Shown here: piece after piece, positions 1-7,327 of the stretch
How the letters are laid out: every line of letters begins with the position of its first letter
Numbering within the stretch: position 1 is the first letter of the stretch
DNA from: a virus
IMG/VR virus record: IMGVR_UViG_3300047557_000550
Location: 1-25,371 of that record
Strand: one strand, 5' to 3'
DNA: 25,371 nucleotides
Notes under the pieces: model-generated
The model's input: only the letters and a program-made list of their open reading frames with translations
What the model was told of the DNA's origin: nothing
Database searches by the model: none
Made by a program: the position numbers and the translations under genes

Positions 1-315
1 GCTGAAAAGAAAGGTGCAGCTGAAAAAGCCGACAATACCAAATCTGTTGTTGATAATATGAAAAACGACATGGGCGGCACAACTGCTAACATTCTAAGTG
101 GACGTGATGGTGCAACTGGTTCTGAAACAGGTGCTTTAAAAGGCAACGGTTTATTAAAAGGCGCACCAAAAGAAGATAATGCTGGCAACATCAATGTTCC
201 AGGCGGCAAAGCTGGCAATGCGTTCAGCAAGAAAGAGCCAGGACATGGTGCTGAGAAGAAAGGATCTGCAGAATCTGCAGACAACAAGCAAAGCCTTTTC
301 CGTGGTCGTAGATAA
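1..315 (+). CDS. Low-complexity Lys/Gly/Ala-rich protein, 3' part only; possible prohead core (gp67/68-like) protein
   Basis: The reading frame is open from the first base, so the gene begins upstream of the window; 104 codons are visible, ending TAA at 313-315. The product is hydrophilic and rich in Lys, Gly, Ala, Asn and Glu, with no membrane segment and no predicted fold. A segment at visible residues 2-15 (AEKKG..EKADN..KS in outline) recurs at 84-98 (AEKKG..ESADN..S), so the protein contains an internal repeat. The tail is basic (SLFRGRR). In T4 the genes immediately before 21 are the small charged prohead core proteins 67 and 68, and this position and composition fit that role. That assignment rests on synteny and composition only; no family motif was recognised. 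An ATG at 58 lies inside the frame, but open sequence continues upstream of it. Confidence 0.7.
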   Translation, partial: AEKKGAAEKADNTKSVVDNMKNDMGGTTANILSGRDGATGSETGALKGNGLLKGAPKEDNAGNINVPGGKAGNAFSKKEPGHGAEKKGSAESADNKQSLFRGRR

Positions 316-327
316 TAGGACACAACG

Positions 328-960
328 GTGAATAAACTTACACTAGCAGAACATTTGAGTTACGACCAGGCTAAGATTGTTCTGGAGAGCGAAGAAGGCA
401 AGGACGGTCGTAAGTCCTTGCACTTAAACGGTATTTGCATTCAAGGAGACATCCGTAATGCAAATCAGCGTGTTTATTCTTCTCAAGAAATTGGCAGGGC
501 TGTCAAGACGCTCAATGAGCAGATCGCTGGCGGTTACTCCGTGCTAGGTGAAGTTGATCATCCTCAGGATTTAAAAATCAATCTAGATCGTGTTAGTCAT
601 ATGATTACCAAGATGTGGATGGATGGTCCTAACGGCTACGGAAAACTTAAAATCCTCCCTACTCCGATGGGTCAATTAGTACAGACTATGTTGGAGTCGG
701 GAGTTAAGTTGGGTGTAAGCAGCAGAGGCTCTGGCGAAGTAGATAGTGGTGGTAATGTTCAAGGATTTGAAATTATCACAGTCGACGTAGTAGCACAACC
801 TTCCGCCCCGGGAGCATACCCAACTCCAGTTTATGAACACTTGATGAATAACACAGGTGGCTACCAGGCATTTAGAATAGCACAAGAAGTCAAAGGCGAC
901 ATAAAGGCACAACAATACATAGCAGAAAGTTTAAAGAGAATTATCTCTAAACTTAACTAA
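328..960 (+). CDS. 21: T4-like prohead maturation protease (gp21)
   Basis: This is the prohead protease that is packaged in the scaffold core and cleaves scaffold and capsid proteins during head maturation. The 210-residue length is close to T4 gp21 (about 212). The conserved family blocks are visible: GEVDHP with His78 and GVSSRG with Ser131/Ser132, the candidate catalytic His and Ser of this herpesvirus/HK97-type protease fold. A later block, VDVVAQPSAPGA, also fits the family. The start is GTG at 328, with AGGA at 317-320 as ribosome binding site 7 nt upstream. The frame has no better ATG before the conserved core. It sits 12 nt after the upstream protein and 15 nt before gene 22, in the T4 order 21-22-23. 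The family call is secure; the precise third catalytic residue was not assigned. Confidence 0.93.
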   Translation: MNKLTLAEHLSYDQAKIVLESEEGKDGRKSLHLNGICIQGDIRNANQRVYSSQEIGRAVKTLNEQIAGGYSVLGEVDHPQDLKINLDRVSHMITKMWMDGPNGYGKLKILPTPMGQLVQTMLESGVKLGVSSRGSGEVDSGGNVQGFEIITVDVVAQPSAPGAYPTPVYEHLMNNTGGYQAFRIAQEVKGDIKAQQYIAESLKRIISKLN

Positions 961-975
961 CAGTAGGAGAATCAC

Positions 976-2067
976 ATGCTAGATATCGTAAAACAACTGT
1001 TTGAGAACAATGTGATTTCCGAAGAAATCAAATCGGAAATTGAATCCGCTTGGCAAAGCAGAATTCAAGAAAACCGTGATCAAGTCACTGCTGAACTACG
1101 TGAAGAGTTTGCTCAGAAATATGAGCACGACAAGTCTGCGATGGTAGAGGCTGTTGAAGCCATGCTAGCAGACAGGCTACAAGCAGAACTAGGCGAACTT
1201 GCAGAAGATCGTCAAGGTCTAATCGAAGCCCGTGCAAAATACGCTAAGAAGATGAAGGATGACGCCAAAGCAATGGAGTCTTTTGTTCTTCAAAATCTTA
1301 AGAAAGAACTCACAGAACTACACGAAGATCGCAAAGCAGTAGCAGCCAATGTTGCTAAATTAGAATCTTTCATCGTGGATGCACTAGCGAAAGAAATCGC
1401 AGAATTCCACACAGATAAGAAAGACCTAGCTGAAACTAAAGTACGTCTAGTACGTGATAGCAAAGCTAAGTTTGAAGCTGTTAAGAAAGAATTTATTGGC
1501 CGTGCTTCACAGTTAGTTTCAGAAACAGTCGCAAAAGGATTGAAATCTGAAATGACACAGCTACGTGAAGACATCGAAGCTGCTCGCAAGAATGACTTTG
1601 GTCGTAGAATTTTTGAAAGTTTTGCCAGCGAGTATGCTGCATCTCACTTAAATGAGAAATCTGAAACAGCTAAACTTCTAAAAGCAGTTGCTCAGAAAGA
1701 AGCTGAATTAGAAGAAGCAGCAAAAGTTGTTGCAGAAACACAATCACTAGTAGAAAGCAAAGAACGTGAACTACGTATTATTAAAGAAAACAGCCAACGC
1801 AAGGAAGTTATGAGCGAATTGTTAGGCCCATTATCTGGAGATAAGCGCGAAGTCATGGGCAGTCTATTAGAATCAGTTCAAACTGAAAAGCTACGTACAG
1901 CTTTCGACAAGTATCTACCAGCAGTAATGAATGGTAATACACCGGCGAAGAAAGTACTATCAGAAGGCAAAGAAATTACAGGCGATAAAGTACAGGCACA
2001 ACCAATCAGCGAAGAAAAAACCGCTGAAATTTTTGACATCCGCAGGCTTGCGGGACTAAAAGTTTAA
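976..2067 (+). CDS. 22: T4-like prohead scaffold core protein (gp22)
   Basis: This is the internal scaffold around which gp23 assembles and which gp21 later degrades. The 363-residue product is almost entirely charged alpha-helix and coiled coil (long Glu/Lys/Ala/Leu heptad-like runs from about residue 15 to 275), with a short non-coiled C-terminus ending FDIRRLAGLKV. It is longer than T4 gp22 (about 269). Three sites match the T4 protease consensus (I/L)-x-E|(A/G): L82-I-E84|A85, L245-E-E247|A248 and L328-S-E330|G331. Residues 282-300 carry an LL..L.G.KR.VM...LE motif that also occurs in the gp23 propeptide. AGGAG at 965-969 lies 6 nt before the ATG. Identity is inferred from position between 21 and 23 plus composition. 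Confidence 0.88.
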   Translation: MLDIVKQLFENNVISEEIKSEIESAWQSRIQENRDQVTAELREEFAQKYEHDKSAMVEAVEAMLADRLQAELGELAEDRQGLIEARAKYAKKMKDDAKAMESFVLQNLKKELTELHEDRKAVAANVAKLESFIVDALAKEIAEFHTDKKDLAETKVRLVRDSKAKFEAVKKEFIGRASQLVSETVAKGLKSEMTQLREDIEAARKNDFGRRIFESFASEYAASHLNEKSETAKLLKAVAQKEAELEEAAKVVAETQSLVESKERELRIIKENSQRKEVMSELLGPLSGDKREVMGSLLESVQTEKLRTAFDKYLPAVMNGNTPAKKVLSEGKEITGDKVQAQPISEEKTAEIFDIRRLAGLKV

Positions 2068-2078
2068 GGAGAACTATA

Positions 2079-3266
2079 ATGTCACAACTACTCGAGTCAC
2101 GCTGGTCGGAAACTAAAGAGGCTCTCTTAGAAGGCCTACAAGGTAACAAGCGTCAAGTTATGGCAACAACTCTAGAAAATACTCGCAAGTATTTGGCAGA
2201 GTCTGCCACTGCTGGTGCTACATCCGCCGGTAACGTTGCAACCCTAAATCGTGTGATCCTTCCAGTGATCAGACGTGTAATGCCAACAGTCATTGCTAAT
2301 GAACTAGTTGGTGTACAGCCTATGACAGGCCCAGTTGGTCAGATCCATACTCTACGTGTTCGCTATGCAGACAACGTAACTGGTTCTGGTGTAACTGGTA
2401 CTAATGCAGGCGAAGAGGCACTAAGCCCATTCAAGATCGCTGAAGGCTATTCTGCTACTACCCCAGGTGGTACGATCAGTAACGTTCGTGCTGCTGCTAC
2501 TGCTGCTCTAGAAGGCGTAGCTGGTAACAGACTAAGCATTCAAATCTTGAAGCAAACTGTTGAAGCTAAATCCAGAAAGCTATCAGCTCGCTGGACATTT
2601 GAAGCTGCTCAAGATGCACAAGCCCAACAAGGCATTGACATCGAAGCAGAAATCATGGCTGCTTTAGCACAAGAAATCACAGCTGAAATCGATCAAGAAG
2701 TTCTAACTTCATTGGCCGCTCTTTCAAGCACAGTATTAACATACGACCAAGCTGCTGTATCTGGTACAGCAACATTCGTTGGTGACGAGCATGCTGCTTT
2801 AGCTGTTCAAATCAACCGTGCTGCTAACTTGATCGCTCAGCGTACACGTCGCGGTGCTGGTAACTGGGCAGTTGTTTCCCCAACCACACTAACACTTCTA
2901 CAATCTGCTACTACAAGCGCATTTGCTCGTACAACAGAAGGTACTTTCGAAGCTCCAACAAACACCAAGTTCGTTGGTACATTGAACAGTGCAATGAAAG
3001 TGTATGTTAACACATATGCAACCAACGACAATGTGTTGATCGGTTACAAAGGCTCTTCTGAGTCTGACGCAGCAGCATTCTATTGCCCATACATTCCATT
3101 GATGAGCAGTGGTGTTGTTCTTGATCCATCAACATTCGAACCAGTAGTAAGCTTCATGACCAGATATGGTTATGTTGAGCTTTCAAACACAGCATCATCT
3201 CTAGGTAATGCTGCTGACTACTTGGCAACTGTTGGTGTAACATCAGCAAATCTACGTTTTGCTTAA
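2079..3266 (+). CDS. 23: T4-like major capsid protein (gp23)
   Basis: This is the main hexameric shell protein of the head, with the HK97-type fold. Family landmarks are V79-QPMTGPVGQI, GNWAVVSP from residue 261, IGYKGSS from 321, a PYIPL block, and FMTRYG from 359. At 395 residues it is clearly shorter than T4 gp23 (521), consistent with a reduced or missing insertion domain and a short propeptide. Likely maturation cleavage is after E41 (L39-A-E41|S42), by alignment of the following TSAGNV..PVIRRVMP with the start of mature T4 gp23. A consensus site L16-L-E18|G19 also exists. AAGGAGA lies just before the ATG, overlapping the end of gene 22, and a strong terminator follows. Arginine is mostly CGN here (15 of 19), unlike the fibre genes downstream. 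Confidence 0.96.
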   Translation: MSQLLESRWSETKEALLEGLQGNKRQVMATTLENTRKYLAESATAGATSAGNVATLNRVILPVIRRVMPTVIANELVGVQPMTGPVGQIHTLRVRYADNVTGSGVTGTNAGEEALSPFKIAEGYSATTPGGTISNVRAAATAALEGVAGNRLSIQILKQTVEAKSRKLSARWTFEAAQDAQAQQGIDIEAEIMAALAQEITAEIDQEVLTSLAALSSTVLTYDQAAVSGTATFVGDEHAALAVQINRAANLIAQRTRRGAGNWAVVSPTTLTLLQSATTSAFARTTEGTFEAPTNTKFVGTLNSAMKVYVNTYATNDNVLIGYKGSSESDAAAFYCPYIPLMSSGVVLDPSTFEPVVSFMTRYGYVELSNTASSLGNAADYLATVGVTSANLRFA

Positions 3267-3292
3267 TCGACTGAACGATTACACTTAACGTC

Positions 3293-3316
3293 AAAAAGCC
3301 CCGCAAGGGGCTTTTT
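3293..3316 (+). terminator. Intrinsic terminator after gene 23
   Basis: A perfect 10-bp inverted repeat, AAAAAGCCCC (3293-3302) and GGGGCTTTTT (3307-3316), flanks a GCAA tetraloop and ends in five T residues. It lies 27 nt after the gp23 stop and before the next start codon. This is a textbook Rho-independent terminator and would isolate highly expressed capsid mRNA from the fibre locus. The near-perfect A/T symmetry means it could also act on the minus strand. Confidence 0.93.
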
Positions 3317-3335
3317 GTTTGGCTTAAATATCTCT

Positions 3336-3602
3336 ATGAGAGTTGAAAGCGACAAAGACTTTCCAGAACTAAGACGTCAATTTCAAGTTTGGCGAAAACG
3401 TTTTCCCATGTTTATTCATGATGTAAACAATATCGAACACATCATAGAAAAACACATACAGAATTTTGCCACGGCAGGAATCTATTATAGACAGACAAAA
3501 CAAAAACATTACCTAGAACGTGCTCAAAAAGAGTTAGATGAGATCAATCGAATCCTTTCAACAGTAGGAAAACTTGAACTGATGGCTATGTTGAGCCAAT
3601 GA
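3336..3602 (+). CDS. Small alpha-helical protein of unknown function
   Basis: This is an 88-residue protein read from ATG 3336. The frame is open upstream to a TTG at 3315, but that TTG lies inside the terminator stem, so the ATG is preferred. No convincing Shine-Dalgarno sequence precedes it (GGCTTAAATATCTCT). The product is charged and predicted wholly helical: an aromatic/basic N-terminal part (FQVWRKRFPMF), a central HIIEKHIQNF helix, and a heptad-like C-terminus ending LSTVGKLELMAMLSQ. No signal peptide or membrane segment is seen. It is the only gene between the capsid terminator and the first fibre-locus promoter, so its transcription depends on read-through or an unseen promoter. I do not recognise a functional family; similar small helical proteins are, from memory, found near gene 23 in environmental T4-like phages. 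Confidence 0.75.
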   Translation: MRVESDKDFPELRRQFQVWRKRFPMFIHDVNNIEHIIEKHIQNFATAGIYYRQTKQKHYLERAQKELDEINRILSTVGKLELMAMLSQ

Positions 3603-3608
3603 TAAATA
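3601..3608 (+). promoter_or_regulatory. Probable T4-type late promoter (GATAAATA)
   Basis: The octamer GATAAATA differs from the T4 late consensus TATAAATA only at its first base. It overlaps the stop codon of the preceding gene and heads a 67-nt untranslated stretch before ATG 3676. Transcription would begin about 6 nt downstream of the motif. The leader contains a small GC hairpin (GCGG 3628-3631 with CCGC 3635-3638). An AAGGAG at 3663-3668 lies 7 nt before the start codon. Confidence 0.6.
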
Positions 3609-3675
3609 AAGTATCTAGTAAAATTATGCGGTTCCCGCCGCGTAGACCTAGAACGTCAAAATAAGGAGAAATCAA

Positions 3676-4059
3676 ATGGGACGTCCAGTTAAACGTGATG
3701 TTAACGGTACATTAGTATTCGGTGACTACACAACATCATCAGCAGGTATAAAATGTGAAGCATATATCGGTAGTTCTAACGAATCCGATGTTTTCATTGT
3801 TAAACAAAAAGGTGCTAAATCTTATCTAGTCGAGCAAAAATCTACAGGTACAAGAGTAGCAGCTAAACTAGTTAGCGGAACTCCAGCAGCAGCAGGCGAA
3901 ATGAGAATCACTGGTTATCTAGCAGGTGGTCCAGATGCTTCGGCAACACCTATCGCTAAATTACAAAAACGCACAGCAATTGATTTTAGCAGCAACAGAT
4001 ATACATGGTTCTTAGACAATGACTCATCTGGCGATCAAATCATCTTGATACCACTATAA
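3676..4059 (+). CDS. Small putative virion protein, first gene of the fibre locus
   Basis: This is a 127-residue protein starting MGRPVKRDVNG and ending in a hydrophobic strand (DQIILIPL). It is predicted mainly beta, with alternating short strands and Gly/Ser/Ala-rich turns and no Cys-rich, membrane or enzyme motif. A Lys-rich middle (VKQKGAKSYLVEQK) looks like a beta hairpin. The start is well supported by AAGGAG 7 nt upstream and a late-promoter motif at 3601. The gene is followed 14 nt later by a fibre-like protein, so a structural role such as a fibre or neck accessory is plausible but not demonstrated. No specific family was recognised. Confidence 0.8.
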   Translation: MGRPVKRDVNGTLVFGDYTTSSAGIKCEAYIGSSNESDVFIVKQKGAKSYLVEQKSTGTRVAAKLVSGTPAAAGEMRITGYLAGGPDASATPIAKLQKRTAIDFSSNRYTWFLDNDSSGDQIILIPL

Positions 4060-4073
4060 TCTAGGAAGACACA

Positions 4074-5108
4074 ATGGGTCAGTTTCTTCGTGTAAACGGC
4101 GACTATAATATAAAAACAGCAGACGGTGCTAAGATTATTCTTGACACCGGACCTGCTGCCAGCGGTGGCGAAGTTAGAGTTACCGGTGACCTAGTTGTAG
4201 AAGGTCAGACATTATCTGTTGCTGCAACTAATTTAAATATCACAGACAATATTATAACTTTAAACAACGGAGAAACTGGTGCAGGTGTTACATTAATTTA
4301 TTCAGGTATTCAAATAGATCGAGGATCGTTATCCGAAACAAATTTATTATACGATGAAACTACAGATTCATGGATACTTGCTAATGGTACAGCACCAGGA
4401 CCTTTTAATTTCGACGAAAGTAATTTAAGATTAAGAAGAATTTTAACCAACTCTTCAACAGACGATGGCGATTTAACTTTAATTGGTTCTGGTACAGGAG
4501 TTGTAAAAGTAATTGGTACAGATACATATGAAGCTCAGGTAACACACGACGACGATATTCCAAATAAAAAATATGTTGACGATGCGATTCAAAATAATCC
4601 AACTTTTCAGATCGTAGCTCCTCAGACGCAAGATACTAAAGTAGTCATAGCAGATAAAGAAATCACCCCAAATCTAGCCAGTGAGCCTGGATCTTTGGCC
4701 TACTTAACAGCTACCACTGGATTTAGCACGTTTGGTGAAAGTGCGGTTTCTATCATCGTTGATAATAATCTTATCACACAATTTTATTCGAATAGAATGG
4801 AAATTGGAGATTTAGAAATAGGCGGCGGTCCGGATCGAAATGAAATTACCAGCAGAGCTAGTATAACCAACGAAAATATTTACATCAGAACACAAGGTAC
4901 TGGTAAATTGCAGACAAATTATGCCATGCAGTTAGAAAAAATAGGAGTTACACCTTCCTATGTTTCCAATAATGCGTTGTTATATGCCGCCGAGCCTGGT
5001 ATAGGAACTACTGGGATTTGGTTTGTAAACGACAGCAGCGAAGCTGCAAAAAGAAATGGCGAATTAATAAGTAAGAATAAAGCATTGGTATTCAGCATGC
5101 TATTCTAA
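4074..5108 (+). CDS. Fibre-like structural protein with IPNKKYVDDAI module
   Basis: This is a 344-residue, beta-rich, repetitive protein typical of phage tail-fibre or baseplate-appendage subunits. The N-terminal part has a strand-turn repeat (NLNITDNIITLNNGETGAGV, about residues 48-67). A GSGTGVVKVIGTD segment follows, resembling the DPNGSGTV segments of the later fibre proteins. Around residues 160-173 is DDDIPNKKYVDDAI, the same pattern as VIPTQRAIRSYL and VVPTQRAIKAYI near the ends of the two giant proteins of this locus. The C-terminal third is beta-rich and ends in a short hydrophobic tail. AGGAAG at 4063-4068 precedes the ATG by 5 nt. A virion fibre role is inferred from composition, module sharing and position; no enzymatic motif is visible. 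Confidence 0.85.
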   Translation: MGQFLRVNGDYNIKTADGAKIILDTGPAASGGEVRVTGDLVVEGQTLSVAATNLNITDNIITLNNGETGAGVTLIYSGIQIDRGSLSETNLLYDETTDSWILANGTAPGPFNFDESNLRLRRILTNSSTDDGDLTLIGSGTGVVKVIGTDTYEAQVTHDDDIPNKKYVDDAIQNNPTFQIVAPQTQDTKVVIADKEITPNLASEPGSLAYLTATTGFSTFGESAVSIIVDNNLITQFYSNRMEIGDLEIGGGPDRNEITSRASITNENIYIRTQGTGKLQTNYAMQLEKIGVTPSYVSNNALLYAAEPGIGTTGIWFVNDSSEAAKRNGELISKNKALVFSMLF

Positions 5109-5117
5109 GAGGCAGAC

Positions 5118-5522
5118 ATGATTAGAAATTATGAAAATCCAGAAGGTACAATAAGTTTAATAGATTCTACATCTGTTACTGTACCAGTAAGAGTTTTTAC
5201 AAGCACTACTACAGGTGCAGCGATAGGCGTGGGCGGAGCTACTGGAAGAACTAACGCAATTACTACTATAGCTTTCTGTAATACCGCAGCACCAAGTGCC
5301 AGCGACGAAACAACCAATGCAGTAAATGTTAACATTTATATTGTAAGGAGTGGTAAATCGTTTGGTAGCGGAAATTTAATTGTTAGCAATCTAACAATAC
5401 CTGCAGGAGAAACAGTTTTCTTTTCAGAAGAAAGAGTAGTTTTAGATAGCGGCGACGAAATTTGGGTTGGTACTTCGGCATCTGGCAGATTATCAGTAAC
5501 TGTGAGTACACTAGCAGTATGA
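5118..5522 (+). CDS. Small beta-sandwich-like structural protein
   Basis: This is a 134-residue protein of alternating beta strands with a Thr/Ala/Gly-rich middle. Its C-terminal half (LTIPAGETVFFSEERVVLDSG, shown here in outline: strand, Pro-Gly turn, strand, DSGDEIWV) matches the layout of the small proteins at 8385 and 22353, each of which ends in a strand, an L..G/N turn and an SVTV/VSY strand. No signal or membrane segment is present. The ribosome binding site is weak (AGAGGCAG), the gap to the upstream gene is 9 nt, and the stop overlaps the next start as ATGA, suggesting translational coupling. A role as a small fibre adaptor or decoration subunit is inferred only from context. Confidence 0.82.
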   Translation: MIRNYENPEGTISLIDSTSVTVPVRVFTSTTTGAAIGVGGATGRTNAITTIAFCNTAAPSASDETTNAVNVNIYIVRSGKSFGSGNLIVSNLTIPAGETVFFSEERVVLDSGDEIWVGTSASGRLSVTVSTLAV

Positions 5523-6094
5523 AATTCTTAAAGACAAAAAATATTTCTAAATTCAGCATCAATGATCGGTCGTTGATTTATTATCCCGGAGGAAACGGTC
5601 CAGGAAACAGAATAGTGGTCAATGCCAAAGGCGGAATGATGCTGCCTAAAGGAACTACTGCCGAACGTCCTCAATTAACTGGCGTTCGCCAACCTACTGA
5701 TGCAAATGGTACAATAAGATATAATACATCTTTGAACGTATTAGAAGCCTATGTGGGAGGAACTTGGGTAACTGTGGCCAGTCCAGTTGCTTCAGCAATT
5801 ACCAAACAAACTTTAGGTCCAGGAGATGGCACTGAAACTGTATTTGGGCCACTTAATGCTAGTTTTGTTACATCGTACTCAGCAAGTGCAGATAATATTA
5901 TAGTGCTAGTCGAAAACGTTTTTCAGATATCTACTACAAATTACACTGTTCAACAAAGTGTGTCAGGCAGTTTAACTGGACCGAACGCACCTTATGCTGA
6001 TGGATGGTATGTAAAATTTACATCACCGGTGCCTGCTACGGGAGGTGGCGGAAATCCTGTATACGTAACTATATTTTACGGTTACGCTAACTAA
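5519..6094 (+). CDS. Short fibre protein with GTTAERP module
   Basis: The start chosen is ATG 5519, which overlaps the upstream stop as ATGA. An upstream in-frame ATG at 5462 would lie wholly inside the previous gene. The resulting product is 191 residues. Residues about 41-85 hold the module LPKGTTAERP ... GTIRYNT ... LEAYVGGTWVTVAS, which recurs in the proteins at 6097, 7328 and 23669 and appears shortened at 24716. The remainder is a beta-rich domain (NIIVLVENVFQI, WYVKFTSPVPATGGGGNPVYV) that resembles small fibre head domains. There is no good Shine-Dalgarno sequence, which fits re-initiation from the upstream gene. It is followed after 2 nt by the next fibre gene. Function as a virion fibre component is inferred from these shared modules. 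Confidence 0.85.
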   Translation: MKFLKTKNISKFSINDRSLIYYPGGNGPGNRIVVNAKGGMMLPKGTTAERPQLTGVRQPTDANGTIRYNTSLNVLEAYVGGTWVTVASPVASAITKQTLGPGDGTETVFGPLNASFVTSYSASADNIIVLVENVFQISTTNYTVQQSVSGSLTGPNAPYADGWYVKFTSPVPATGGGGNPVYVTIFYGYAN

Positions 6095-6096
6095 TC

Positions 6097-7191
6097 ATGA
6101 GTCAAGTAGGACGGATAGGCGGCCAGGTTTTAACAGATAACCTGCTGCGAGCAGGAGTAGATCTCGCCTTTGAAACAGATTTACTTTATCTAAATGTTAC
6201 AAATGATCGTATAGGAATAAATGATGCTACTCCTGTCTACGATTTAGATGTCAGTACTGATGTACGAACAACAGATCTTACTGTTGATAATCAAATTGCT
6301 CCCGGAAATCTCAGAATAACCGCTCCTAATACTTTTTCAACTTCGGTTGGGGGTATAAATGTTTACATTAGTGGAGGTGACATCTTTCATGATCGACTAA
6401 CCACAGCTAATTTAATATTCAATGACAACACTATTTCTAGTATAGGAAATTCAAACATAGTTCTTGATCCAAACGGCTCTGGAACTGTACAACTATTATC
6501 TACTACTAATGTTACTGGAAATGTACAAGTTACTGGTAATATTAGCATGAATGGAAACTTAACAGGACTAGGTACATTAGTTTTAGGTGACCAGACCATA
6601 GATACTGTTACTGTCAATACAGATTTTACACAAAGTATCATACCTGGAGCAGATATAACATATGCATTGGGAGCAGATGCTGGAGATTCTAGTCCTAGAC
6701 GGTGGGCAGAACTACATTCACCGGAATGGAGATACATTACAGACGGTGCCTGGGAAGGCAGCGGTCTTAGACCTCAGTCTGTCACTATTAGTAATCAGAT
6801 GGTACTGAACGGAGTTTTAAATAGAATTACCGGAATACAATCCAATGAAGATATTTTATTAAATCCCGACACGGGCGTAACTTATATAGAACGTACTAAA
6901 TGGGAAGATAGCGATATCACTAATCTTAATAATACCCCATTAACTATAGCTGCTACCGGCATTGGTTATTATAGATTTAACAACACCAATGCTTTTGTTA
7001 TTCCTTCTGGAACCGATGCTGAACGCAGATTAACACCAGAGGTCGGTGAAACTCGTTGGAATACAGATCAACAATATCTTGAATGTTTTGATGGATCTGT
7101 TTGGGCAGTATCTATTGGCGGCGGTGGAGGAACTGTGACTCAAACAGATATGGAATATCTCGGCGAAATCTATACCCTCATCCTCGGCTAA
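6097..7191 (+). CDS. Fibre protein, first of two tandem paralogues
   Basis: This is a 364-residue protein. The N-terminus (VGRIGGQVLTDNLLRAG, then LAFETDLLYL, then RIGI near residue 42) is shared almost position by position with the gene at 7328. The middle has an LDPNGSGTV segment and a hexapeptide run (NVTGNVQVTGNI) expected to form a beta solenoid. A YALGADAGDSSPRRWAELHS segment corresponds to YDLGSPAFRWRAVYA in the paralogue. The C-terminal part has the shared fibre module in the form IPSGTDAERR ... GETRWNT ... LECFDGSVWAVS, then a Gly linker and an acidic/aromatic tail. The start follows the previous stop by 2 nt with no Shine-Dalgarno sequence, so translation is probably coupled. The role is a virion fibre or appendage subunit by inference from this architecture. 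Confidence 0.87.
   Translation: MSQVGRIGGQVLTDNLLRAGVDLAFETDLLYLNVTNDRIGINDATPVYDLDVSTDVRTTDLTVDNQIAPGNLRITAPNTFSTSVGGINVYISGGDIFHDRLTTANLIFNDNTISSIGNSNIVLDPNGSGTVQLLSTTNVTGNVQVTGNISMNGNLTGLGTLVLGDQTIDTVTVNTDFTQSIIPGADITYALGADAGDSSPRRWAELHSPEWRYITDGAWEGSGLRPQSVTISNQMVLNGVLNRITGIQSNEDILLNPDTGVTYIERTKWEDSDITNLNNTPLTIAATGIGYYRFNNTNAFVIPSGTDAERRLTPEVGETRWNTDQQYLECFDGSVWAVSIGGGGGTVTQTDMEYLGEIYTLILG
6508..6567 (+). repeat. Hexapeptide (18-nt) solenoid repeat in the 6097 fibre
   Basis: About three imperfect six-codon units read NVTGNV, QVTGNI, SMNGNL. A hydrophobic residue recurs every six positions with a Gly-Asn turn, as in beta-solenoid shafts. The same unit occurs in the paralogue at 7742-7813. 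Confidence 0.7.
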
Positions 7192-7203
7192 TTTTCCTTT
7201 TGA

Positions 7204-7211
7204 TATAAATA
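7204..7211 (+). promoter_or_regulatory. Late promoter, exact TATAAATA
   Basis: This is an exact match to the T4 late promoter octamer, in the intergenic gap 12 nt after the stop of the 6097 gene. With the usual spacing, transcription would start near 7217, giving a leader of about 110 nt before ATG 7328. No -35 element is expected for this promoter class. Confidence 0.75.
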
Positions 7212-7216
7212 CTACT

Positions 7217-7327
7217 AATTGCAAGAAACGACCAATTTCTTGCAGGAATCCGACTGTGGTATACCGGCAAAGAGCGTAAGCTGTAAATCAGGTAATCCGT
7301 GCAACACGGTGTCTAAAGGGAGAGCTA
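7217..7327 (+). promoter_or_regulatory. Long structured 5' leader of the 7328 fibre gene
   Basis: This non-coding stretch is exceptional in a locus where most gaps are under 20 nt. It contains a hairpin GCAAGAAA (7221-7228) / TTTCTTGC (7236-7243) with a 7-nt loop, an 8-nt palindrome GGTATACC (7258-7265), and a hairpin CCGTG (7297-7301) / CACGG (7305-7309) with a CAA loop. The ribosome binding site is GGAG at 7319-7322, 5 nt before the ATG. The loop of the first hairpin lies within ACGACCAAT (7228-7236), which is the exact complement of ATTGGTCGT (7334-7342) inside codons 3-5. The 5' hairpin has no following T-tract, so it is not a terminator. A regulatory role is inferred. Confidence 0.55.

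Noticed and set aside
3323-3330. CTTAAATA as a late promoter for the 3336 gene
   Set aside because: It mismatches the octamer at the first two positions, and the expected start would coincide with the start codon, leaving no leader.
3315-3335. TTG start giving seven extra residues for the small helical protein
   Set aside because: The codon is inside the 3' arm of the gp23 terminator and has no ribosome binding site; ATG 3336 is more credible.
5462-5518. Upstream ATG extending the 5519 fibre protein by 19 residues
   Set aside because: The extension lies entirely inside the preceding gene. The ATGA overlap at 5519 is the usual coupled arrangement.
7221-7243. Leader hairpin as an intrinsic terminator of the 6097 gene
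   Set aside because: The stem is AT-rich and is followed by GCAGGAATCC rather than a T-tract, and it lies downstream of a late promoter.
7245-7320. Possible tRNA (a CTGTAAA run resembling a Tyr anticodon loop)
   Set aside because: The flanking bases do not form a five-pair anticodon stem, and no T-arm or acceptor stem is present.
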